Source: Sphingomonas sp. IC-11 (GTDB taxonomy: Bacteria; Pseudomonadota; Alphaproteobacteria; Sphingomonadales; Sphingomonadaceae). From it: a DNA stretch of 64,000 nt. The notes below the pieces were generated by a model. The model was not told the origin of the DNA and ran no database searches. It worked only from the letters and a program-made list of their open reading frames with translations. Positions 8,298 to 16,054 of this stretch are shown piece by piece. A program made the position numbers and the translations under genes. The stretch's first letter is position 1, and each line of letters starts with the position of its first letter. The DNA is taken from contig NZ_JAJNDU010000001.1 of the NCBI RefSeq assembly GCF_021043365.1, positions 1,140,164 to 1,204,163 on the forward strand, in the 5' to 3' direction.

Positions 8298-8322
8298 AAC
8301 CAAAAAGCCGCTCGTTGGTTCC
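8298..8322 (-). promoter_or_regulatory. Putative EcfG-type promoter of nepR-phyP
   Basis: Minus strand: GGAAC (8322-8318), 16-nt spacer, GGTT (8301-8298), one mismatch in the -10. It points to nepR about 100 nt away. EcfG-dependent nepR expression would give negative feedback, as in other alphaproteobacteria. Confidence 0.5.
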
Positions 8323-8396
8323 ACATATCGGCGACGAATTGCGTCGTCGGGCGTCTGGCGCCCGCGGGGGGTTTGTCGATGAAGTTGATCAATCAG

Positions 8397-8419
8397 GGCA
8401 TGGCGCGCAAAGCCATGCC
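8397..8419 (+). other. Hairpin in the phyR leader
   Basis: Perfect 8-bp arms (GGCATGGC / GCCATGCC) with a 7-nt loop end 27 nt before the phyR ATG. It could affect the leader mRNA or be an operator half-site pair; there is no further support. Confidence 0.4.
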
Positions 8420-8446
8420 TTCATCTATTGGGAGTCGTTCCGCCTC

Positions 8447-9244
8447 ATGTCGCTTGGACAACAGCTCGCCCCGCACCTGCCCTTCCTGCGTCGATATGGG
8501 CGGGCGCTCACCGGCAGCCAGTCGCACGGCGACAAATATGTGCGCGCCACGCTTGAGGCCATCGTTGCCGCGCCCAACGAATTTCCGCGCGACGTGGATC
8601 CGCGGCTTGGTCTGTATCGCACGTTCCAGGTAATCTGGAATTCGACCAACGACGGCGAGCAGGCCGATCCAGGCGATGTCGACGATCAGGAGGCGATTGC
8701 CCGCGCCCGCCTGGCGCGGATGACGCCGCTGTCGCGCCAAGCCCTGCTGCTGACCGCCATGGAGGGGTTCACCGTCGAGGACGCGGCCTATCTGGTCGAC
8801 GTGGCGCCGAGCGAGGTGGAAGCGCTGGTCGCAGAGGCGCTGTCGGAGATCGAGAAGCAGACCCGTGCACGCGTGCTGATCATCGAAGACGAGCCGATTA
8901 TCGCCATGGATATCGAGACGATCGTTCGCGATCTCGGTCACGAGGTGACGGGCGTTGCCGTCACTCGCGACGAGGCCGTTGCGCTCGCCATGGAGGATCG
9001 CCCCGGTCTGGTGCTGGCGGACATTCAGCTCGCGGATGACAGCTCGGGCATCGATGCAGTGAAGGACATTCTGCACGAGTTCCAGGTGCCGGTGATCTTC
9101 ATCACCGCGTTCCCGGAACGACTGCTCACCGGTGAGCGGCCGGAGCCGACCTTCCTGATCACCAAGCCGTTCCAGCGTTCCACCGTTAAGGCTGCGATCA
9201 GCCAGGCTCTGTTCTTCGATCAATCAACCGCGCCCGTTTCGTAA
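8447..9244 (+). CDS. phyR: General stress response regulator PhyR
   Basis: Anti-anti-sigma response regulator. Residues 1-135 form a sigma-like (EcfG-mimicking) output domain beginning MSLGQQLAPHLPFLRRYGRALTG; residues about 142-258 form the receiver domain, with acidic pair E147/D148, phospho-acceptor Asp192 (LADIQL), TAFPE around 220-224 and conserved Lys240. Phosphorylation opens the protein so the sigma-like domain captures NepR and frees EcfG. The upstream frame extension to 8294 is rejected because family members start at the MSLGQQ position. Divergent from nepR-phyP. Confidence 0.97.
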   Translation: MSLGQQLAPHLPFLRRYGRALTGSQSHGDKYVRATLEAIVAAPNEFPRDVDPRLGLYRTFQVIWNSTNDGEQADPGDVDDQEAIARARLARMTPLSRQALLLTAMEGFTVEDAAYLVDVAPSEVEALVAEALSEIEKQTRARVLIIEDEPIIAMDIETIVRDLGHEVTGVAVTRDEAVALAMEDRPGLVLADIQLADDSSGIDAVKDILHEFQVPVIFITAFPERLLTGERPEPTFLITKPFQRSTVKAAISQALFFDQSTAPVS

Positions 9245-9285
9245 TTCGATACGGAGCCAAAACGAGGCTGAGGGGTTGAGCACGC

Positions 9286-9429
9286 ATGGCACACGAAAAC
9301 GAACGGATCGAAGTGACGACGGACGAGGCGCGGGCCGGTAGCACGCCGCACATGACGCGCTACATCCTGCCGATATCGCTCGTCCTTGTTGTGGTGATCT
9401 TCGCCCTCATCCTGTTTGCGCGGCAGTAA
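9286..9429 (+). CDS. Small single-pass membrane protein in the stress locus
   Basis: A 47-residue ORF with a polar N-terminus (1-24), one strongly hydrophobic helix (RYILPISLVLVVVIFALILF, about 25-44) and a short basic end. It starts at ATG with GAGG-rich sequence about 14-18 nt upstream. It lies between phyR (42 bp) and ecfG (103 bp) on the same strand. No family recognised. Position and coding-like composition argue that it is real; a role in the stress circuit is speculation. Confidence 0.65.
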   Translation: MAHENERIEVTTDEARAGSTPHMTRYILPISLVLVVVIFALILFARQ

Positions 9430-9532
9430 GTAACAACCGATGCTAACGGAGCGGCTGGCAAAGCGCGCCGGCGACACCTATCTTGCGCAAAGGACGCCGG
9501 AACATCCCGGCGCGGGGATCGAACGACACGAC

Positions 9533-10174
9533 ATGACCGAAGCTGAACCGCGCGCCACGGACGCGGCCGATGAGGTATCGGTCGAACACGTCTCCTTGTC
9601 CGATCCCGAGTTCAAGAAGCAGTTGGCGCAGGTGATCCCACACCTTCGCGCGTTCGGCCGGTCGCTGTCCGGGAACCGCGATCTCGCCGACGATCTGGTG
9701 CAGGAAACGCTGCTGAAGGCATGGGCCGCTCGAAAGCGGTTCCAGGCCGGCACCAACATGCGCGCTTGGACCTTTATCATCCTGCGCAACCTGTATCTCT
9801 CCCAGATGCGGCGCGCTCGCTTCAAGGGCGAGTGGGACGATCTGGTGGCGGATCGCCTGCTGGCCGCGCCGGCCAGTCAGGACAAACATGTCGAGCTGGC
9901 CGACATGCAGCGCGCGTTGCTTCATCTGCCGCAGCCCCAGCGTGAGGCGCTGATCCTGGTTGGCGCTGGCGGGTTTGCTTATGAGGAAGCGGCGGAGATC
10001 TGCGGCGTCGCGGTGGGCACGATCAAGAGCCGGGTGGCTCGCGGCCGTGTCGCGCTCGAGACACTGATGAGCGGTAACGACATGACGTCGCGTACCGACC
10101 ACACCATCGCCAGCGTGAAGCCCACGCTGGATGAGATCATGGACGAGGTGGACGAGCTCAGCAGGGATCGCTGA
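9533..10174 (+). CDS. ecfG: General stress response sigma factor EcfG
   Basis: ECF15-type sigma factor that directs RNA polymerase to GGAAC/CGTT promoters. Region 2 is visible in the segment from PHLRAFGRSL through NMRAWTFIILRNLYLSQMRR, and region 4 in LPQPQREALILVGAGGFAYE through GTIKSRVARGR. The C-terminal tail is acidic. I prefer the ATG at 9533 (213 residues); the in-frame ATG at 9440 has no ribosome site and would add an atypical extension. Released from NepR by phospho-PhyR, both encoded next door. Confidence 0.95.
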   Translation: MTEAEPRATDAADEVSVEHVSLSDPEFKKQLAQVIPHLRAFGRSLSGNRDLADDLVQETLLKAWAARKRFQAGTNMRAWTFIILRNLYLSQMRRARFKGEWDDLVADRLLAAPASQDKHVELADMQRALLHLPQPQREALILVGAGGFAYEEAAEICGVAVGTIKSRVARGRVALETLMSGNDMTSRTDHTIASVKPTLDEIMDEVDELSRDR

Positions 10175-10189
10175 GCTGGCCTACCTTTG

Positions 10190-10369
10190 TCAGTGTTGCG
10201 TGGTAAGCCGGTCCAGCTGCGCCAGAATACGGGCGAGTTCATCCGGCACCCTGCGCGTTTCCGCATAGGCATATCGCAGCGACTCGCCGACCGCGTCGGT
10301 CACGCGCGGGCGGGGGACGTAATAGCCGCCTCCGCCGCGCTCTCCTGTGTGATGTTCATGTCCCATCAT
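10190..10369 (-). CDS. NepR-like small protein, possible second anti-sigma factor
   Basis: A 59-residue ORF convergent with ecfG, stop 16 bp from the ecfG stop. The N-terminus is His/Gly-rich. The C-terminal part, AVGESLRYAYAETR then RVPDELARILAQLDRL, lines up with the core of the NepR encoded at 8030-8197 (ALRSIYQKTIDEAVPDEMISLLGKLD) with a linker two residues shorter. A GAAAC-N17-CGTT sequence at 10379-10404 would start the transcript almost at the ATG (10369 or 10366), excluding the longer ATG at 10396. Assigned by eye; could be a generic helical peptide. Confidence 0.6.
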   Translation of the reverse strand: MMGHEHHTGERGGGGYYVPRPRVTDAVGESLRYAYAETRRVPDELARILAQLDRLTTQH

Positions 10370-10378
10370 AGCCGCTAG

Positions 10379-10404
10379 AACGGGCGACGAAGCCATAAGG
10401 TTTC
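10379..10404 (-). promoter_or_regulatory. Putative EcfG-type promoter of the NepR-like gene
   Basis: Minus strand: GAAAC (10404-10400), 17-nt spacer, CGTTCT starting at 10382. The -10 is perfect and the -35 has one mismatch. The predicted start is within a few bases of the ATG at 10369, implying a leaderless or near-leaderless message. Confidence 0.5.
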
Positions 10405-10416
10405 AACGTCTTTTTC

Positions 10417-13110
10417 GTGGTGGATCGTTTGTCAAGCGAAATTATTGCTGATCGAGCAGTAAGCGATGCGGTGGCGCGAGCCCGCGACTATTCGCCATTT
10501 CTGGCGATTTTGCTTGAGCGCGAAGGGGAGCAGGGCGCGGGTACGCTCGCCGATCCGCCGCTGATCTCAGCTGACCTGGGGACTGGAAAGGCACTTCGGC
10601 TCGCACGTCGGCGCCTGGCCCTTCAGGTAGCGATCGGTGACCTCTCTGGCATGTTCGATCTGAGCGCGGTGACGCACCGCCTCACGAATTTTGCCGACCT
10701 GGCCTTGGATCAGGCAATTCACACGGCCATCCTCGAGCGGACGCCTGGTGCGGCCCCAAAGGGGTTCGTGGCCATCGCCCTGGGCAAGCAGGGCAGTCGT
10801 GAATTGAATTATTCGTCGGACATTGATCCGATCTTCCTGTTCGATCCCCGCACGTTGCCGACCCGCCACAACGAGGAGCCGGTGGACGCAGCAGTGCGGA
10901 TCGGCCGCCGCGTCATCGAGCTGCTCCAGGCGCGCGATGCCGATGGTTACGTTCTGCGGGTGGACCTTCGGCTTCGGCCCACGCCTGAAGTCACGCCGAT
11001 CGCCGTGCCGGTCGACGCCGCCATCGTCTATTACGAATCGCAGGCGCTGCCGTGGGAGCGGGCGGCATTCATCCGTGCGCGCCCGGCCGCCGGTGATCTG
11101 GCGCTAGGCCAATCGTTTCTCGACGCGATCCGCCCGTTCATTTGGCGCCGAAGCCTCGACTTCGGCGCCATTGGAGAGATCGTCGAGATCACCCGCCGGA
11201 TTCGCGACCACCATTCGCAGGGGCAGACGTTCGGGCCGGGCTATGATCTCAAGCGTGGCCGGGGCGGCATTCGCGAGGTGGAGTTCTTCGCCCAGATCCA
11301 CCAGTTGATTCACGGCGGCCGTGATCCGGCGCTGCGCATTGGCGATACGCGCTCGGCGCTGGCTGCGCTGGCCGCTGCCGGCCGGATCGATCCGGCGGAG
11401 GCGCGTGCGCTGACGGACGCTTATGTTGCGCTACGCACCGCCGAACATCGCGTGCAGATGATCGATGACCGCCAGACCCACTCGCTTCCCACCGGGGAGG
11501 CGCTGGATCGGGTGGCGCGGCTCGACGGGCGCGAGGATGGTGCGGCGCTGCTCGCGCATCTGCTGCCCCATGTTACGCGTGTCGCGGAAATATTCGACCG
11601 GCTGGCTGCGCCCGGGGCGGCGGCACTCTCGACCGATCCCGACAAGCTGTGCGGGCAGTTGGCGGATGCCGGCTTTGGCGACACTGAGGTGGCGCTGGCG
11701 CGGATACGCAGCTGGCGTGCCGGTCGCTATCCGGCGCTCCGCAGCGCCGCCGCACAGACGGCACTCGAGGCAGTGCTGCCCGGCCTGATCGGTGCGCTTG
11801 CCGAAGCGCCGGAGCCCGAAGCGGCGCTCAACCGGCTGGATCGATTGTTCGAGCGGCTGCCAAGCGCCGTGAACATCTTCCGCCTGCTGGAGGCGCGACC
11901 CGCGCTGGCGGTGCTGCTGGTGCAATTGCTCAGCCATGCGCCGACGCTGGCGGACGAGCTCGCGCGGCGACCGGATCTGCTGGATGGCTTGATCGACGCG
12001 TCGGCATTCGAACCTGTGCCGGACATCGCCGAACTCGCGGCCGAGATGCGAGTTCGCAGGGGGAGCGACTATCAGGCGCAGCTCGATCATGTTCGCAGGA
12101 TCGTCGCCGACCGGCGCTTTGCCTTGGGGGCCCAGATCATTGCAGGCGCTTCTGACCCGCTCGCGGTTGCTGCGGGCTATTCGCGGGTAGCGGAGGCCGC
12201 CATTGACGTGCTGGCGCAAGCCGCGGTTGATGAATTTGCCCGCCCTCATGGCTTGGTTCCCGAAAGCGAGTTCGTGATCCTGGCGCTTGGCCGGCTTGGA
12301 GGCGGGGCGCTGACCCACGCCTCCGATCTCGATCTCGTCTATCTGTTCACTGGCGACTTCGCCGCGGAGTCCGACGGCCCTAAACCGCTGGGCGCGACGC
12401 TTTATTATAACCGCCTGGCACAGCGAGTGAGTGCGGCCTTGTCGGTGCCTACCGCCGCCGGTCCGCTGTATCCGATCGATACGAGGCTCAGGCCCTCGGG
12501 CAACCAAGGCCCCTTGGTCGTCAACTTCGAGTCGTTCGCGCGCTACCAGCGGGAGAGCGCGTGGACGTGGGAGCATATGGCGCTCACCCGGGCGCGGCCG
12601 GTATTCGGCTCTCCCGCCGCCCGCGCGGCGTTGCAGGCGATCATATCGGATGTGCTTGCCGGCAATCGTCCGGAGCGGGACATCGTCGGCGACGCACTGA
12701 AGATGCGGGCCGAGATGGCGACGCACAAGCCGCCCGCCGGGCCGCTCGATGCAAAGTTGCTGCCCGGTGGCCTCGTCGATCTGGAGTTCGCCGTGCATGT
12801 GCGACAGCTGCAAACCCACCGCGGTTTCGATCCGCATCTGGGCCGTGCCATCGAGGCGCTTGATCTGGCGCCAAGCCTTGGTCCAGCGCACGACCTGCTG
12901 ACACGCATGATCGTGACGCTGCGGCTGGTGGCGCCGGACGCGACCCAACCGGACATGCCGGCAACCCGCGCGCTGATCGCCCGCGCGCTCCGGCTGGACG
13001 ATTGGCCGGCGGTGGTCGCGGCGCTGGACAGTGCACGACAGGAGGTTACGGCGGCATGGAAAGGAGTGACTGATGGACATGTTGCCCGACGTGACGGTGA
13101 CCGCACCTGA
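10417..13110 (+). CDS. glnE: Glutamine synthetase adenylyltransferase/deadenylyltransferase
   Basis: Bifunctional enzyme that adenylylates and deadenylylates glutamine synthetase in nitrogen control. The 897-residue protein carries two nucleotidyltransferase domains, marked by GKQGSRELNYSSDIDPIFLFD in the N-terminal half and GRLGGGALTHASDLDLVYLF in the C-terminal half, with helical connectors between. It starts at tandem GTG codons (10417 or 10420). Its 3' end overlaps the next gene by 38 bp. Length is close to the family norm. Confidence 0.96.
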   Translation: MVDRLSSEIIADRAVSDAVARARDYSPFLAILLEREGEQGAGTLADPPLISADLGTGKALRLARRRLALQVAIGDLSGMFDLSAVTHRLTNFADLALDQAIHTAILERTPGAAPKGFVAIALGKQGSRELNYSSDIDPIFLFDPRTLPTRHNEEPVDAAVRIGRRVIELLQARDADGYVLRVDLRLRPTPEVTPIAVPVDAAIVYYESQALPWERAAFIRARPAAGDLALGQSFLDAIRPFIWRRSLDFGAIGEIVEITRRIRDHHSQGQTFGPGYDLKRGRGGIREVEFFAQIHQLIHGGRDPALRIGDTRSALAALAAAGRIDPAEARALTDAYVALRTAEHRVQMIDDRQTHSLPTGEALDRVARLDGREDGAALLAHLLPHVTRVAEIFDRLAAPGAAALSTDPDKLCGQLADAGFGDTEVALARIRSWRAGRYPALRSAAAQTALEAVLPGLIGALAEAPEPEAALNRLDRLFERLPSAVNIFRLLEARPALAVLLVQLLSHAPTLADELARRPDLLDGLIDASAFEPVPDIAELAAEMRVRRGSDYQAQLDHVRRIVADRRFALGAQIIAGASDPLAVAAGYSRVAEAAIDVLAQAAVDEFARPHGLVPESEFVILALGRLGGGALTHASDLDLVYLFTGDFAAESDGPKPLGATLYYNRLAQRVSAALSVPTAAGPLYPIDTRLRPSGNQGPLVVNFESFARYQRESAWTWEHMALTRARPVFGSPAARAALQAIISDVLAGNRPERDIVGDALKMRAEMATHKPPAGPLDAKLLPGGLVDLEFAVHVRQLQTHRGFDPHLGRAIEALDLAPSLGPAHDLLTRMIVTLRLVAPDATQPDMPATRALIARALRLDDWPAVVAALDSARQEVTAAWKGVTDGHVARRDGDRT

Positions 13111-13519
13111 CGGAACGGTGTTGCGCCTTCGCGAGCGCCCGCTTCCGATGGTGGTCTATTTCTATCCCAAGGACGATACGACTGGCTGTACCCGGGAAGC
13201 CCAGGATTTCTCCGCGCTGGCGGCTGAGTTCACCACTGCCGGCATCTCCGTGCTCGGGATCTCGCGCGATACTCCGTCGAAGCACCAGAAGTTCATCGCC
13301 AAATATGATCTGGCTGTTGCCCTCGCAAGCGACGAGGACGGCTCTGCCTGCGAAGCGTTCGGCACATGGGTGGAGAAGTCGATGTACGGCCGCACCTATA
13401 TGGGCATCGAGCGGTCGACCTTTCTGTTTGATCGTGATGGGCGGCTCGCGCGGGAATGGCGCAAGGTGAAGGTCGCTGGTCACGCCGCGGCTGTGTTGGA
13501 AGCGGCCTGCGCCCTGTGA
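13073..13519 (+). CDS. bcp: Peroxiredoxin, Bcp/PrxQ type
   Basis: Thiol peroxidase reducing hydrogen peroxide and organic peroxides. The 148-residue protein has the peroxidatic Cys39 in KDDTTGCTREAQDF. The usual resolving Cys five residues later is replaced by Gln; another Cys occurs in SACEAFGTW. The ATG lies inside the 3' end of glnE (38-bp overlap), with AAAGGAG about 6 nt upstream. Next to the stress locus, it fits an oxidative-defence context. Confidence 0.94.
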   Translation: MDMLPDVTVTAPDGTVLRLRERPLPMVVYFYPKDDTTGCTREAQDFSALAAEFTTAGISVLGISRDTPSKHQKFIAKYDLAVALASDEDGSACEAFGTWVEKSMYGRTYMGIERSTFLFDRDGRLAREWRKVKVAGHAAAVLEAACAL

Positions 13520-14304
13520 GCAGCGTTGCCGAGGCAGCGCGCCGCGTTCTTGAGGCTGCCGATCCATACGAAAAGGTGAAGGCTGCCCGAGCGGCTGCAC
13601 GTGCATGGCGGCTCGGCAAGCTGGACCATTCGTTCGCGGTGGCCATGCCCGACGCACCGGCGCGTCCGTCGCTTCCTGAATTGCTGCCGCCGAACCGGAT
13701 GCCCAAGCGCGGCAAGGGCGGTTCCGAACGCGGCCGGCTCGCCTTGTTGCATGCGCTGGCGCACATCGAGTTCGTGGCGATCGACCTCGCCTTCGACATG
13801 GCCGGGCGGTTCGGCGCCGGGTTCCCGCGCGCGTTCGTCGATGACTGGTTTTCCGTTGGCGCCGATGAAGCGATGCACTTTGCCATTCTCGAGCGGCGGT
13901 TACGGGCGCTCGGCAGCTTCTATGGCGCGCTTCCCGCTCATGCCGGCTTGTGGGAGGCGGCAAGCGTCACCGCCAAAGATCCACTTGCCCGACTGGCTGT
14001 TGTGCCGATGGCGCTGGAAGCACGCGGGCTGGACGTGACGCCGGTTACAGTGGAGCGGTTCCGCACCGCGGGCGACGAGGCGAGCGCGCGCATTTTGCAG
14101 CGCATCTACACCGATGAAATCCGCCACGTTCGCTTCGGCACGAAGTGGTTTGAGGCAAGCTGCGAAGAATTGGGCCTGATTCCCGCGGCTCATTGGCAAT
14201 CGTTGATCGGGACGCACTTTCGCGGCGTGGTGAAAGGTCCATTCAACGACTCAGCGCGCGACTCTGCCGGCCTAACGCGGGATTATTACGGCGCTATTGC
14301 CTAA
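13516..14304 (+). CDS. DUF455 ferritin-like protein
   Basis: A 262-residue helical protein of the DUF455 family, related to ferritin-like di-iron folds. Acidic/His motifs are in place: HIEFVAIDLAFD and GADEAMHFAILERRL, then DEIRHVRFG near the C-terminal third. The GTG start overlaps the peroxiredoxin stop by 4 bp, so they are translationally coupled. Biochemical function is not established; coupling to a peroxidase suggests redox or metal handling. The longer upstream frame is not used. Confidence 0.9.
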   Translation: MSSVAEAARRVLEAADPYEKVKAARAAARAWRLGKLDHSFAVAMPDAPARPSLPELLPPNRMPKRGKGGSERGRLALLHALAHIEFVAIDLAFDMAGRFGAGFPRAFVDDWFSVGADEAMHFAILERRLRALGSFYGALPAHAGLWEAASVTAKDPLARLAVVPMALEARGLDVTPVTVERFRTAGDEASARILQRIYTDEIRHVRFGTKWFEASCEELGLIPAAHWQSLIGTHFRGVVKGPFNDSARDSAGLTRDYYGAIA

Positions 14305-14427
14305 GAGACGTAGAAGGAGCCAGAGATCGGCGTCCGGGTGCGGGGGGCCGCAATCCAGACCAGTTTAGATCAAGCGCGTCGGGCGTGTCTCGACGGCTGC
14401 CGTATCAACGATCTCGTTTGGGGTTCG

Positions 14428-15636
14428 ATGACTAAATCTTTTTCCGCGCCGGCTAATCGCATCGCTGCTGGCGCTCGCCTGCTGTTTTCGCCGCGGAACG
14501 TGGTTTTCCACGATGGCCGCTCGGTTCGTCGGATGCGCCTGGGCCGGGCGTCGCAGAGCGCGGTCGTCGGCGCTGCCGCCGTTGTAGTCGCCTTCGCTGG
14601 CTATGGTGCCGCAACCGCGACCGGCCAGGCTGCGGTCGCCGCTGGCCTGACGGCCGCTCCCAAGTCCGAACAGCGTATCGAGACCATGGAGCGCAAGCTG
14701 GCGCACATGCAGACCCGCGTCGCGACGATCCGCAAGTCCGCCGAACAGCATGCGACCCGGCTTGAGCAGCGCCAGGCGCTGCTCGCCGCTGCGCTGACCG
14801 GCGTCGGCGACGAAAAGAAGCTGGCGCTCGCGACCCTGAAGATCGATCCCACCGGCGATCGTCTCGCCGCCTTCGCCCTCGCGCCGTTCGGGAAGGTTGA
14901 GCGTCGGCAGGCAATGCTGGCCGATGTCGCGCTCGACCAGTTGCAGGAGCGCTACCAGCTCGCCACTCAGGAAATCCGCCAGCGTGGACTGCGGCCGGAA
15001 CGCCTGGTGAAGGGCCGCAAGCAAGCCGCCATGGGCGGTCCGCTGATCCCCGCCGCCAGCGCCGAGGCGACGGCTGACCTGAACGCAGATGCGCAGTTCC
15101 GCTCGCTGTTCATGACCTGGAAGAAGCTCGACACGCTGGAACAGGGGGTGATCTCCATCCCGTCCGTTCAGCCGGTTCAGCATCTTACCTTCACCAGCAA
15201 CTTCGGCGTCCGTAGCGATCCGTTCCGCGGTACCGCTGCGATGCACGCCGGCGTCGACATTCCCGGACCGACGGGCACGCCCATCTATGCCACCGCCGAT
15301 GGTGTGGTGAACCATGCTGGCCGTCAGGGTGGCTATGGCAACATGATTGAAATCAATCATGGCAAGGGGATCACCACCCGCTACGGCCACCTGTCGAAGA
15401 TCATCATCAGCGACAATGCGCGTGTACGTCGTGGGCAGATCATCGGACTGATGGGATCGACCGGCCGCTCGACCGGCCCGCACCTCCACTATGAAGTCCG
15501 CATCGACGGCGCTGCCGTGAACCCGGTGCCGTTCCTGACCACGGCTGACTATCTGCTCGCGGCGCAGGACCGGACGGTCGGGCAAATCCCGGTGTCGACC
15601 GGCGGGCCCGCCGCTCAGGACGGGCTGGACCACTAA
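14428..15636 (+). CDS. M23-family metallopeptidase (LytM-like)
   Basis: A 402-residue envelope protein. After a basic N-terminus there is one hydrophobic segment (about 50-72), a coiled-coil stretch (IETMERKLAHMQTRVATIRK), then an M23 domain with zinc motifs HAGVDIPGP, RYGHLSK and GPHLHYE all intact, implying active peptidoglycan endopeptidase activity in the periplasm. I chose ATG 14428 (MTKSFSAP) over an upstream in-frame start. The 123-bp upstream gap shows no other feature. Confidence 0.93.
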   Translation: MTKSFSAPANRIAAGARLLFSPRNVVFHDGRSVRRMRLGRASQSAVVGAAAVVVAFAGYGAATATGQAAVAAGLTAAPKSEQRIETMERKLAHMQTRVATIRKSAEQHATRLEQRQALLAAALTGVGDEKKLALATLKIDPTGDRLAAFALAPFGKVERRQAMLADVALDQLQERYQLATQEIRQRGLRPERLVKGRKQAAMGGPLIPAASAEATADLNADAQFRSLFMTWKKLDTLEQGVISIPSVQPVQHLTFTSNFGVRSDPFRGTAAMHAGVDIPGPTGTPIYATADGVVNHAGRQGGYGNMIEINHGKGITTRYGHLSKIIISDNARVRRGQIIGLMGSTGRSTGPHLHYEVRIDGAAVNPVPFLTTADYLLAAQDRTVGQIPVSTGGPAAQDGLDH

Positions 15637-15648
15637 GCCACTGGCAGA

Positions 15649-15676
15649 CCGCACCCGCGGTGATCGCGGGTTGCGG
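15649..15676 (+). other. Stem-loop between the M23 gene and the Fe-S carrier gene
   Basis: Near-perfect arms of 11 and 12 nt with a 5-nt loop lie 13 nt after the peptidase stop. No T-run follows; it may be a weak terminator or mRNA-stabilising element. Confidence 0.4.
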
Positions 15677-15705
15677 GCAGGGTGGGGGAGGCTTATCTCA
15701 TCCCC

Positions 15706-16044
15706 ATGGCTACTCTCGCCGCTGACATCGCCCTGACCCCTGCCGCAGCGGCTCGGGTTGCTGCCATTGCAGGCAAGCAGAACAAGCCCGCCATCCTCCG
15801 GCTTTCGGTGGAGGGCGGCGGCTGTTCCGGCTTTCAGTACCGCTTTGGTTTCGCCGATGCGCCGGAGGCCGGCGACGTAGTGGCGGAGACGGATGGCGTT
15901 CGCCTCGTGGTCGATGATGTGAGCTTGGATCTCGTACGGGGTGCATCGGTCGATTACGTGGAGTCGCTCGGCGGTGCCGCGTTCAAGGTCGACAATCCGA
16001 ACGCTGCGTCGGGTTGCGGTTGCGGGACAAGCTTCTCGGTGTAA
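15706..16044 (+). CDS. erpA: A-type iron-sulfur carrier (ErpA/HesB family)
   Basis: Carrier that passes Fe-S clusters to apoproteins. The 112-residue sequence keeps the three ligand cysteines: Cys40 in GGGCSGFQY and Cys104/Cys106 in SGCGCGTSF. I use ATG 15706; a GTG at 15682 would add eight atypical residues but is better placed relative to GC-rich upstream sequence. Could equally be named IscA or SufA; ErpA is a guess from sequence alone. xth follows 10 bp later. Confidence 0.88.
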   Translation: MATLAADIALTPAAAARVAAIAGKQNKPAILRLSVEGGGCSGFQYRFGFADAPEAGDVVAETDGVRLVVDDVSLDLVRGASVDYVESLGGAAFKVDNPNAASGCGCGTSFSV

Positions 16045-16054
16045 TGCCGCTGGC

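Noticed and set aside
9499-9523. GGAAC-N16-CGAA upstream of ecfG as an EcfG autoregulatory promoter
   Set aside because: Two mismatches in the -10, and it would start transcription at or beyond the chosen ATG.
9440-9532. Upstream in-frame ATG extending ecfG by 31 residues
   Set aside because: No ribosome site and the extension is not typical of EcfG; ATG 9533 preferred.
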